24,531 nucleotides of DNA from Nitriliruptoraceae bacterium (GCA_007118045.1 SKTG01000330.1:1-24531), one strand, 5' to 3'; positions 13,941 to 21,620 are shown, counted from the stretch's first letter. The notes: generated from the letters alone by a model not told the origin. Numbers and translations: made by a program.

Positions 13941-15709
13941 CCGACCGCTGGCTCAACTACGTCCTCGGTGTCGTGGTGGTCGTCGGGCTCATCGCCGCGA
14001 CCCTCCACGAGCGCCCCCGCCTGGCGGAGGAGCGCGCGGAGCTGCTGGATCAGGAGGTCGTGACCGGGGGTGAGCTCGAGGACGCACCTGAGGATCGCGA
14101 CCCGGTGGAGCTGCGCTTGCGCGACCAGCAGGAGGGTGAGGAGCTCGCGGCGCCCGAGGCGGGCGACGACCCCGACGAGGCCGACGAGGAGGCCGACGAC
14201 GAGCCTGCGCTCGGCGCCTACGGCGTCACCTCCAGCCATCCCGAAGCGGTGCAGGTCGGCATGGACGTGCTCGAGGCCGGCGGCAACGCCACGGACGCCG
14301 CGGTCGCCGTGGCCTACGCGTTGGGTGTCGTGGAGCCGTTCGGGTCGGGGCCCGGCGGCGGAGGCTCGCTGGTGCTGCACCCCTCCGGCGGCGAGCCCGT
14401 CGCCTACGACTACCGGGAGACCGTCCCCGCCAGCGGCGAGACACCCGCCTCCGACATCGGCGTGCCCGGCTTCGTCGCCGGCATGGAGCACGTGCACCGC
14501 GAACACGGCAGCATCGAGCTGCCCGACCTGATCGAGCCCGCGGCTCGGTTGGCCGAGGACGGCATCGAGGTCTCCGACTACCTCAACGATCGCCTCCGCG
14601 CCGCGGCCGCACGGCTTCCGATCCACCTCGCGCCCCGCTTCTTCCCCGACGGAGCCGCGATCGGGGTCGGCGAGACCCTGCGCCAGCCCGAGTACGCCGA
14701 GGCCCTCCGGGCCATCCAGGAGGGTGGCGCCGAGGTGATGCACGGAGGCGAGCTCGGCCAGGAGGTCGCGGAGACGGTCAGTGGCATCGAGCTCTCCGAC
14801 CTGGAGGACTACGAGGTCATGGAGGTCGAGCCGGCGATCGGCAGCTTCCGTGACCACGACGTGATCGGTGGTGGCGCTCCGACCTCCGGTCCCACGGTCG
14901 TGCAGATCCTGCAGATCGCGGAGGCGTTGGGGGTCCGGGACATGGAACCCGGCTCGGCCGACGCCCACCACGCGATCGCCCAGGCCTGGCGGCTCGCGCT
15001 CAACGACCGCACGGAGCTGATCGGCGATCCCAGCGTCGAGGACATCCCCCTGCCGGAGATCATCGAGCGGGACCACACCGATCAGCTCGCGGAGCTGGTC
15101 CCGGACGACGCCTTCGCCCCGGTCGAGGACGGCGAGCCCGCGATCTCGCCCGAGACCGACACCACGCACATCGTGGTGGTCGACCGGGACGGGACGATGG
15201 TCTCCATGACCAACACGTTGAGCAACTTCTTCGGGTCGGGCCTCCCCGTCTCCGGCTTCTTCATGAACGACCAGCTGAAGAACTTCGCGCCCGACCCGGA
15301 GTCGGTGAACCACCCCGCTCCGAACAAGCGGCCACGTAGCTTCATCGCGCCCATGATCCTGGCCCGCGACGGCGACCCGGTGATGGGCATCGGCTCGCCA
15401 GGGGGTCGGCGCATCCCGATGATGACCGCGCAGGTACTGATCAACTACGCGAGCCACGGCCAGGACCTCGAGACCTCCGTCGCGGAGCCCCGCTTCCACC
15501 TCGAGGGCCAGCTGATGCAGACCGAGGAGCAGCTGCCCGACGAGGTGGTCTCGGACCTCAACGGTCGCGGTTACGAGGTGACCACGGAGATCCCCGTGAC
15601 TGAGTACTACGGCGGCATGCAGGCCCTCCAGATCGACCACGACGCGGGGGAGGTCGACGGGATCGCGGACGAGCGGCGCCCCGGTGACTGGGCGGCCGGC
15701 CAGGACTGA
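13937..15709 (+). CDS. Membrane-tethered gamma-glutamyltransferase, CapD-like
   Basis: A 590-residue Ntn-hydrolase of the GGT family, coupled to capA by an ATGA overlap. One helix (8-23) is followed by a very acidic linker; 27 of residues 31-90 are Asp or Glu. The enzyme domain follows: Arg160 in YDYRETVP fits the residue that binds the glutamyl carboxylate, and Thr409 in DTTHIVVVDRDG should be the autoprocessing nucleophile. The segment after GFFMNDQLKNFAPDP is short, as in lid-less GGTs that act on polymers. PNKRPRSFIAP replaces the SS pair of E. coli GGT, and GSPGGRRIP is intact. By operon position it probably trims poly-gamma-glutamate or links it to the wall, as CapD does; a general peptide GGT cannot be excluded. 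Confidence 0.9.
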   Translation: MTDRWLNYVLGVVVVVGLIAATLHERPRLAEERAELLDQEVVTGGELEDAPEDRDPVELRLRDQQEGEELAAPEAGDDPDEADEEADDEPALGAYGVTSSHPEAVQVGMDVLEAGGNATDAAVAVAYALGVVEPFGSGPGGGGSLVLHPSGGEPVAYDYRETVPASGETPASDIGVPGFVAGMEHVHREHGSIELPDLIEPAARLAEDGIEVSDYLNDRLRAAAARLPIHLAPRFFPDGAAIGVGETLRQPEYAEALRAIQEGGAEVMHGGELGQEVAETVSGIELSDLEDYEVMEVEPAIGSFRDHDVIGGGAPTSGPTVVQILQIAEALGVRDMEPGSADAHHAIAQAWRLALNDRTELIGDPSVEDIPLPEIIERDHTDQLAELVPDDAFAPVEDGEPAISPETDTTHIVVVDRDGTMVSMTNTLSNFFGSGLPVSGFFMNDQLKNFAPDPESVNHPAPNKRPRSFIAPMILARDGDPVMGIGSPGGRRIPMMTAQVLINYASHGQDLETSVAEPRFHLEGQLMQTEEQLPDEVVSDLNGRGYEVTTEIPVTEYYGGMQALQIDHDAGEVDGIADERRPGDWAAGQD

Positions 15710-15801
15710 ACGGGCGGCTGCGGCCGAACCCGACCGCCGGCTGCGGCCGACCAGGACCGAACGGGCGGCTGCCGCCGAACCCGACCGCCGGCTGCGACCG
15801 G
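15700..15801. repeat. Two 51-bp tandem repeats across the ggt stop codon
   Basis: Units 15700-15750 and 15751-15801 are about 90 percent identical, starting CCAGGACTGAACGGGCGGC and CCAGGACCGAACGGGCGGC. A third partial start follows at about 15802. Within each unit the block GCCGAACCCGACCGCCGGC adds internal near-symmetry. The first unit includes the last ggt codons and stop. The 51-bp length keeps frame, but no plausible protein results. Confidence 0.85.
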
Positions 15802-15900
15802 CCGGGACCAGCCGGGGTCCACGAGCGGGACCGGACCGTCGGTACTCGCGGCCGAACGGTCGGACGGCCCTAGGCGATCCGGGACCTTGCGCACCTGCCC

Positions 15901-15933
15901 GGTGACCGGCGGGTGACGATGCTTCGGGGTGAC
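15901..15933 (+). promoter_or_regulatory. Three GGTGAC direct repeats before the DUF411 gene
   Basis: GGTGAC occurs at 15901, 15912 and 15928, ending 31 bases before the ATG at 15965. Spacings of 11 and 16 bp are uneven, so this may be chance in GC-rich DNA, but the position suits a regulator site for a metal-responsive gene. The 255-bp gap otherwise holds the 51-bp repeats and no promoter I can name. Confidence 0.25.
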
Positions 15934-15964
15934 CGCGACAGCGCGACCCGAAGCGGAGCACCCC

Positions 15965-16462
15965 ATGTCATCAGCCAGTCCCCTGCCCCGGACCGTCGCC
16001 CTGCTCGTGGGCGCCTCGCTGCTCGCCGGCTGCAGCGCCATCGTCGATCGCGGCCAGCTCCAGGAGGAGCGGGCCACCGAGACGGTCGCGGAGGAGCAGA
16101 CCGTCATCGTCCACCGCACGGCGACCTGCGAGTGCTGCGGCGGCTACGAGGATCACCTGGCCGCCGAGGGCTTCGAGGTCCGCCAGCAGCTGCACGAGGA
16201 CCTGACCGAGATCAAGGAGGCCTTCGGCATCCCGGAGAGCGAGGCCTCCTGCCACACCAACCAGATCGGTGGGTACGCGATCGAGGGCCACATGCCGACC
16301 GAGGCGATCGAGCGGCTGCTGGAGGAGCAGCCGGACGTCGACGGCATCGCCCTCGCCGGCATGCCGGCCGGGTCGCCAGGCATGCCGGGCGCGAAGGAGG
16401 GCCCGTTCGTGGTCACGCTGATCGACGACGGCCAGGTGGTCGGCGAGTTCGGCCGGTTCTGA
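15965..16462 (+). CDS. DUF411 metal-binding lipoprotein
   Basis: A 165-residue predicted lipoprotein: an N-terminal helix ends in the lipobox LLAGC with Cys23 as the lipid site. The DUF411 domain (about 45-163) carries TCECCGGYEDHL (Cys55, Cys57, Cys58), ASCHTNQIGGYAIEGHMP (Cys96, His97, His109) and GMPAGSPGMPG (Met133, Met140), potential soft-metal ligands typical of the family. DUF411 proteins often occur in copper or silver resistance loci, so extracytoplasmic copper binding is the best guess; no copper pump or CsoR gene is nearby. ATG 15965 has GGAG six bases upstream. It stands alone between the capsule operon and the convergent GMC gene. Confidence 0.92.
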   Translation: MSSASPLPRTVALLVGASLLAGCSAIVDRGQLQEERATETVAEEQTVIVHRTATCECCGGYEDHLAAEGFEVRQQLHEDLTEIKEAFGIPESEASCHTNQIGGYAIEGHMPTEAIERLLEEQPDVDGIALAGMPAGSPGMPGAKEGPFVVTLIDDGQVVGEFGRF

Positions 16463-16467
16463 CGCCG

Positions 16468-16495
16468 GGGGTGGTCGCGGCGGTGCCGCCACCCC
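16468..16495. terminator. Hairpin between convergent DUF411 and GMC genes
   Basis: GGGGTGG (16468-16474) pairs with CCACCCC (16489-16495); the inner bases GGCGG and CCGCC offer an alternative stem. It fills most of the 48-bp convergent gap and could terminate both transcripts. There is no T-tract. Confidence 0.5.
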
Positions 16496-16510
16496 GCGCA
16501 CCACGCCGGG

Positions 16511-17986
16511 TCAGGCGCGCAGCAGCTCCGCGGCCCGCTCGCCGATCGCCATGCAGGTCAGGTTCGGGTTGACCGTGGTCATCGAGGGGAAGACCGAGGC
16601 GTCCGCGACCCGCAGCCCTTCGATGCCCAGGACGCGTAACTGCGGATCCACGACGGTGCGACGGTCGTCCGGCCGGCCCATGCGGCAGGTCCCCGCGGGG
16701 TGGTAGACGGTGTTCGCCGTGCGTCGCACGTACTCGCTCAGCTCCTGTCGGGCGGTCACACCGGCCCCCGGTGAGAGCTCGCGGTCCAACCAGTCGGCGA
16801 GCGGCGCCTGGGCCGCGATCTCGCGGGCGAGCTCGACGCCGTCGACCATCACCCGTTCGTCGTACCCGTCCGGGTCGGTGAAGTAGGCGAAGTCGATCGA
16901 GGGCTTGACACCCGGGTCGGCGCTGCGCAGACGCACCGTGCCCTCGCTGCGGGCGTGCGCCACGTTCGGCGTGAAGGCCACACCGGAGTCCGCGGTCGGG
17001 TACCCGTGCCCGGCGGTGTGCAGGTCGAACACCTCGGACCCGACGTGCAGCATGAGGTCGGGACCGCCGGTGCCGCTGCTGTCGGCGAACACCCCGACGT
17101 CCCAGCTCTGCAGCGTCGGCTCGATCGGGCGGCTGGCGGCGTAGTTGACGACGCCCTCCGGATGGTCGAGCAGGTGGGCACCGACCCCCGGCAGGTCGAC
17201 CACCGGCTCGATGCCAACGGACCGCAGGTGCTCGGCCGGACCGACCCCCGACAGCTGCAGCAAGCGGGGCGAGTCGATCGCGCCGGCGCACAGGACGACC
17301 TCCTGCTCCGCGCGCACGACCCCTCCGGCGGTCCGTACGCCCACGGCCCGGCCCTGCCCGAGCACGATCTCGGAGACCGGCGCCTCCAGCAGCAGCTCCA
17401 GGTTCTCCGGCAGTTCGTCCAGCGGGTGCAGGTACGCCACGGAGCTCGATTGACGGGTGGTCCCCTGGACGTTGAGGCGGAAGCGACCGGCCCCCGGGGT
17501 CAGGTCCCACGTCGCGAAGTCGACGGTCGGTAGCCCGGCTGCGGCGCAGGCCTCCAGCACGGCGTCGATCAACGGGCTGTCCGGTGCCGCGAGCTGCAAG
17601 GGAACGGTGCCGAGTACGCGGTCGATCGCGGGTCGCAGCGTCGCGGGGTCCCACCCGGTCGCGCCCTGTTCGACCCATCGCTCGAGGTCCGGACCCGGGG
17701 TGGGGAACGCGATGCAAGAGTTGTGGCTCGAGCACCCCCCGAGCACCCGGGCACGGCTGTGGCGGATCGCGGCGTTGCCCCGGGCCTGTGGCTCGATGCC
17801 GTAGTCGAGGTCGAGGTCGCTGCCGATCAGGTCCCACCAGCGCCGCACGTCCAGCACCCGCTCCTCGGTGTCCGCCGGGCCGGCCTCGACGAGCGCGACC
17901 GAACGATCGCCGGGAGCGGCCAGTCTCGCGGCCAGCGCCGCACCGGCGCTCCCACCACCCACGATCACGACGTCGAAGCTGCGCAT
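16511..17986 (-). CDS. GMC-family FAD oxidoreductase (choline dehydrogenase-like)
   Basis: A 491-residue cytosolic flavoenzyme oxidising an alcohol. It begins FDVVIVGGGSAGAALAARLA, the Rossmann FAD motif. GMC signature elements are RVLGGCSSHNSCIAFPTPG and GAIDSPRLLQLSGVGP. The catalytic pair is His429 in YHPAGTCRMG and Asn473 in TVNPNLTCMAIGERAAELL, 44 residues apart as in choline oxidase. The protein is about 50 residues shorter than typical BetA, and no betB, bet transporter or betI is nearby, so choline is only one possible substrate. ATG 17986 has AAGG six bases upstream. It lies 57 bases downstream of, and in the same direction as, the GGDEF-EAL gene; they may be cotranscribed. Confidence 0.93.
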   Translation of the reverse strand: MRSFDVVIVGGGSAGAALAARLAAPGDRSVALVEAGPADTEERVLDVRRWWDLIGSDLDLDYGIEPQARGNAAIRHSRARVLGGCSSHNSCIAFPTPGPDLERWVEQGATGWDPATLRPAIDRVLGTVPLQLAAPDSPLIDAVLEACAAAGLPTVDFATWDLTPGAGRFRLNVQGTTRQSSSVAYLHPLDELPENLELLLEAPVSEIVLGQGRAVGVRTAGGVVRAEQEVVLCAGAIDSPRLLQLSGVGPAEHLRSVGIEPVVDLPGVGAHLLDHPEGVVNYAASRPIEPTLQSWDVGVFADSSGTGGPDLMLHVGSEVFDLHTAGHGYPTADSGVAFTPNVAHARSEGTVRLRSADPGVKPSIDFAYFTDPDGYDERVMVDGVELAREIAAQAPLADWLDRELSPGAGVTARQELSEYVRRTANTVYHPAGTCRMGRPDDRRTVVDPQLRVLGIEGLRVADASVFPSMTTVNPNLTCMAIGERAAELLRA

Positions 17987-18043
17987 CCGTCACCTTCCCG
18001 CTCGGTGTGCCGGGCGACGACGGCGAGGATCACCGCCGGCCGG

Positions 18044-19870
18044 TCACGAGGTCCGGGCGGAACGGTAACCGGCGACCGGATGGGTGGCGCACCGAGCCGA
18101 TCCGGACGCGAGACCGGCAGTGGGACCGGCCGGGCTCGGTGCCCCGAACAGGTAGCCCTGGGCGAGCGAGCAGCCCGAGACCCGCAGACGCGCGAGCTCC
18201 TCGACGCGTTCCACGCCCTCGGCGACCGTGGTCAACCCCAGACCGTCGGCCATCGCGACGATGGCGTCCACCAGCCGTTGGGCCCCGGCGTCCCGATCGA
18301 TGCCGCTGACGAACGAACGGTCGATCTTGATCACGTCGAACGGCAGGCTGCGCAGCCGGCTCAGCGACGAGTGCCCGGTACCGAAGTCGTCGATCGCGAT
18401 GACGACCCCGAGGGCACGCAGCTCCCGCAGCAGCTCGGCGACGGTGTCCAGATCACCGTGGAGGGCGTCCTCGGTCACCTCGAGCATCAGACGCTCCGGC
18501 GGGACCTGCCAACGGTCGAGTGCGTAGCGGACGTCGCCGAGCAGCCGCGGGTGGAGCAGTTGGGAGGGGCTCAGGTTCACGCTCACCGACGACTCTGGGT
18601 GGGGACCGCCGTTCCGCCAGGCCCACAGCTGCCCGCATGCCTCGTCCAGGACCCAGCGCCCGAGCGCGTGGACGGCTCCGCTGGTCTCGGCCGCCTGGAG
18701 GAACTCGCCCGGGCCGAGGAGCCCCTCCTCCGGGTGCTGCCAGCGCACCAGCGCCTCGACCGCGACCTCGGTGCCCGCGCCCACGTCGACGATGGGCTGG
18801 TAGTGCACGACGAACTCGTCGTCCGCCAGGGCCCGCCAGATCTCGGCCGCGTGGTCGGAAGCCTCCGCCAGGACGCTGGTGCGGTCCCGGCCCTCGCGCT
18901 TGGCCTGGTAGAGGGCCGTGTCGGCCCGGGCCAGCACCATCGATTCCGAGTCGCCGGGCAGCCAAGGCGCCACCCCCGCGGAACAGGTCTGTCCGAAGGG
19001 TGCGGCCCACCGCAGCCGGTCGATCGTGGCACGGGCCTGGTGCAGGCTGTGGCCGGGGAGCAGGACCACGAACTCGTCGCCGCCGTAGCGACCGAGGACG
19101 GCTTCGGAGGGCAGCACGTCCCGCCAGCGGTCGACGCAGGTGCGCAGCAGCGCATCACCGGCCGCGTGACCGAACCTGTCGTTGGTCCGCTTGAAGCGGT
19201 CCAGGTCCAGCAGCGTCACCCAGAGGGGACCACCGCGCAGCTCCGCGGCGCCCATCGCCGCCGCCATGGCGGCGGAGGTGCCGCGACGGTTGGCGACACC
19301 GGTCAGCGCGTCCACCTCGGCGAGCGTGCGGCCGTGGGCGAGCCAGTGGCTGACGGTCGCCACGACCCCGGTCGTGCCGGCCATCCAGACGAGCTCGAAG
19401 ACCACGGAGCCGCCGAGCAGCGTGAGGCTCGTGGCGTACCCGCCGAGCGCGACGGCACCGTGGGCCAGCGTCGTGAGCGGGGCGAAGAAGTACCCGGCGT
19501 AGAGCGCCACCCACACCAGGATGGTGCCGTAGACGACGCCGGTGGTCCCCGGCCCCCCGAACCACGTGGCCAGAACCACGATCGCGGTCCCGCCGCCGAG
19601 CAGCAGGTGGAGCAGCCACGGCGGGCAACGGGAGCCGACACGCAAGAGCAGCCAGCAGACGGGGAAGGCGGCGACGCACAGCAGCGCCAGCGCCGGCAGG
19701 TCCGCTGGCCGGTCACGGAGGAACGGCAACGCGAGCAGCCCGATCACGGCACCGATCCCGTACATCGCCGCGAGCGCGCGAGCCCGGTCGCGGGGATCGG
19801 TGCGGGGCGAGGGCCGCCGCAGGACGTCGACGACACGCGCGAACACCCGCGAGCGACCGACCGTACGCAT
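18044..19870 (-). CDS. Membrane GGDEF-EAL cyclic-di-GMP protein
   Basis: A 608-residue protein whose N-terminal part has about six hydrophobic segments (about 30-190), likely a membrane sensor. The GGDEF domain has RYGGDEF at 261-267 intact. The bases where the RxxD inhibition site should be read PSEA, so product feedback through that site is unlikely. The EAL domain has EALVRW at 372-377, SVNLSPSQL, LEVTEDAL, AIDDFGTGHSS, IKIDRSFV, TVAEGVE and AQGYLFGAP, all intact, so phosphodiesterase activity is expected; the net direction is unknown. The start is uncertain: ATG 19870 (GGAG 12 bases upstream) gives a sensible membrane N-terminus, while ATG 19960 or an in-frame codon at 20053 would add charged residues overlapping the hutH upstream repeats. 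Confidence 0.9.
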   Translation of the reverse strand: MRTVGRSRVFARVVDVLRRPSPRTDPRDRARALAAMYGIGAVIGLLALPFLRDRPADLPALALLCVAAFPVCWLLLRVGSRCPPWLLHLLLGGGTAIVVLATWFGGPGTTGVVYGTILVWVALYAGYFFAPLTTLAHGAVALGGYATSLTLLGGSVVFELVWMAGTTGVVATVSHWLAHGRTLAEVDALTGVANRRGTSAAMAAAMGAAELRGGPLWVTLLDLDRFKRTNDRFGHAAGDALLRTCVDRWRDVLPSEAVLGRYGGDEFVVLLPGHSLHQARATIDRLRWAAPFGQTCSAGVAPWLPGDSESMVLARADTALYQAKREGRDRTSVLAEASDHAAEIWRALADDEFVVHYQPIVDVGAGTEVAVEALVRWQHPEEGLLGPGEFLQAAETSGAVHALGRWVLDEACGQLWAWRNGGPHPESSVSVNLSPSQLLHPRLLGDVRYALDRWQVPPERLMLEVTEDALHGDLDTVAELLRELRALGVVIAIDDFGTGHSSLSRLRSLPFDVIKIDRSFVSGIDRDAGAQRLVDAIVAMADGLGLTTVAEGVERVEELARLRVSGCSLAQGYLFGAPSPAGPTAGLASGSARCATHPVAGYRSARTS

Positions 19871-20007
19871 GTCGACGATGATCTCCGTCCTGGTCCGGCT
19901 CCATTCGACGACGACCACGTCACGTCCGCGATCGCCGGCGTCCGGGCCTCCCCAGTCCATTCGGCATCCGCGGCTGGCACTGAACCTCCGCCCCCGGACG
20001 CCGCGCG

Positions 20008-20051
20008 GTGGCGCGCGCTTCACGTCCCGCGTGGCGCGCCCTTTACGTCCC
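20008..20051. promoter_or_regulatory. 21-bp direct repeat upstream of hutH, candidate operator
   Basis: Two copies, 20008-20028 and 20031-20051, match at 19 of 21 bases. Each reads GTGGCGCGC, a variable base, CTT, C or T, then ACGTCCC. The copies are 23 bp apart start to start, about two helical turns, and end 25 bases before the hutH ATG. This placement fits tandem binding of a regulator controlling histidine use. No regulator gene is in the window, and the DNA could also be read in frame as an N-terminal extension of the GGDEF-EAL gene. The rest of the 206-bp divergent gap shows no clear promoter. Confidence 0.55.
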
Positions 20052-20076
20052 ACCCCGTGGCTGCTCCGATGCGCAC

Positions 20077-21615
20077 ATGGACACCGTCGAGATCGGCCCG
20101 GAGCCGCTGACCCCCGACCAGGTCGTCGCCGTCGCGCGCGAGGGCGCCGGCGTCCGCCTCGGCACGGAAGCCCTGGCGGCGCTGACCACCGCGCGCGGCC
20201 ACGTCGAAGCCCTGGCGGCGCGGGACCGGCCCGTCTACGGGGTCTCGACCGGCTTCGGCGCGCTGGCGACGCGTCACATCCCTCCGCGCGACCGGACGCG
20301 GCTGCAGGCGGCGCTCGTGCGCTCGCACGCCGCGGGGACCGGTGAGGAGGTGGACCGCGAGGTCGTACGGGCCATGATGCTGCTGCGGCTGCGCACCCTC
20401 GTGTCGGGACACACGGGGGTGCGCCCGGTGGTCGCCGAGACGCTCGCGGCGATGCTCGACGCCGGCCTGACCCCGATCGTCCCGGCTCACGGGAGCCTCG
20501 GCTGCTCCGGCGATCTGGCGCCGCTGGCCGCCGTGGCCCTCGCGCTCATCGGCGAGGGCGAGGTCCGCGACGGCGACGGTGAGCGACGTCCCGCTGGCGA
20601 CGCCCTCACCGCGGCCGGCACCGCCCCGGTGGAACTGGCCGCCAAGGAGGGGCTGGCGCTGATCAACGGCACGGATGGCATGCTCGGGCACCTGGTGCTC
20701 GCCTGCCACGACCTGCGACGCGCCATCCGGACGGCGGACCTCGCCGCGGCGATGAGCGTCGAGGCCCTGCTCGCCACGGACCGCGTCTACGCGCCGGACC
20801 TGCTGGCGTTGCGACCGCACCCCGGCCAGGCTGCGAGCGGGGCGAACATGCGCCGGCTGTTGGCGGATTCGGCCGTCGTGGCCAGCCATCGCACACCCGA
20901 CTGCACGCGCGTCCAGGACGCGTACTCGCTGCGCTGCGCGCCCCAGGTCGCGGGGGCCGCGCGGGACACCCTCACCCACTCCGAGCTGGTGGCGGCCCGT
21001 GAGCTCGCCAGCGCGATCGACAACCCGGTCCTCGTCCGTGACGGCGAGGTCGAGTCGAACGGCAACTTCCACGGCGCACCGGTGGCTTACGCCCTGGACT
21101 TCCTCGCGATCCCGGTGGCCGACCTGGCGTCGATCTCCGAGCGACGCACGGATCGGTTCCTCGACACCGATCGCAACCAGGGGCTCCCGCCGTTCCTGGC
21201 CCACGATCCGGGCGTCGACTCGGGGCACATGATCGCCCAGTACACCCAGGCCGCGCTCGTGTCGGAGTGCAAGCGGCTGGCCGCACCCGCGTCCGTCGAC
21301 TCGATCCCCTCCTCGGCGATGCAGGAGGATCACGTCTCGATGGGGTGGGCCGCGGGCCGCAAGCTGCGCACCGCGATCGACGGCCTCGAACGCGTCCTGG
21401 CCATCGAGGTGCTCACGGCCGCGCGCGGGCTTGACCTGCGCGCCCCGCTCCAGCCGGCGCCGGCCACAGCAGCGGCTCTCGCCCGCCTCCGCGAGCGGGT
21501 CCCGGGGCCCGGACCCGACCGGCACCTCGCCCCGGAGATCGAGACGACCGTCGACCTGGTGCGCCGCGGGACGTTGCTCGCAGCGGCGGAGGAGGTCATC
21601 GGACCACTCGACTGA
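20077..21615 (+). CDS. hutH: Histidine ammonia-lyase
   Basis: First step of histidine degradation: L-histidine to trans-urocanate and ammonia; cytosolic homotetramer. The 512-residue length is normal. Motifs are VYGVSTGFG (Tyr54), the MIO-forming segment HGSLGCSGDLAPLA with Cys143-Ser144-Gly145 where many relatives have Ala-Ser-Gly, ALINGTDGM, RVQDAYSLRCAPQV, NGNFHGAP and SSAMQEDHVSMG, the last typical of histidine rather than phenylalanine lyases. The CSG variant is, as I recall, also found in Streptomyces HutH. ATG 20077 lacks a good ribosome-binding site (only CTCCGATG is near), but upstream residues show no family similarity. hutU follows after 51 bases. Confidence 0.95.
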   Translation: MDTVEIGPEPLTPDQVVAVAREGAGVRLGTEALAALTTARGHVEALAARDRPVYGVSTGFGALATRHIPPRDRTRLQAALVRSHAAGTGEEVDREVVRAMMLLRLRTLVSGHTGVRPVVAETLAAMLDAGLTPIVPAHGSLGCSGDLAPLAAVALALIGEGEVRDGDGERRPAGDALTAAGTAPVELAAKEGLALINGTDGMLGHLVLACHDLRRAIRTADLAAAMSVEALLATDRVYAPDLLALRPHPGQAASGANMRRLLADSAVVASHRTPDCTRVQDAYSLRCAPQVAGAARDTLTHSELVAARELASAIDNPVLVRDGEVESNGNFHGAPVAYALDFLAIPVADLASISERRTDRFLDTDRNQGLPPFLAHDPGVDSGHMIAQYTQAALVSECKRLAAPASVDSIPSSAMQEDHVSMGWAAGRKLRTAIDGLERVLAIEVLTAARGLDLRAPLQPAPATAAALARLRERVPGPGPDRHLAPEIETTVDLVRRGTLLAAAEEVIGPLD

Positions 21616-21620
21616 TCGAC

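Noticed and set aside
15684..15905. 73-codon plus-strand frame behind ggt, considered as a CapE/PgsE-like peptide
   Set aside because: It is simply the translated 51-bp repeat (RTERAAAAEPDRRLRP twice), with no membrane helix, and it starts inside ggt.
13820..15961. 713-codon minus-strand open frame opposite ggt
   Set aside because: It mirrors the GGT coding frame and ends in translated tandem repeats; no family motif and no ribosome-binding site.
16511..17986. Specific naming as betA (choline dehydrogenase)
   Set aside because: The fold and catalytic pair fit the GMC family in general, but the protein is short and no glycine-betaine genes are adjacent.
17723..20110. 795-codon plus-strand open frame opposite the GMC and GGDEF-EAL genes
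   Set aside because: It is antisense to two genes with intact catalytic motifs, has no recognisable domain, and its His/Asp/Arg/Gln-rich composition is typical of the mirror frame of GC-rich genes.
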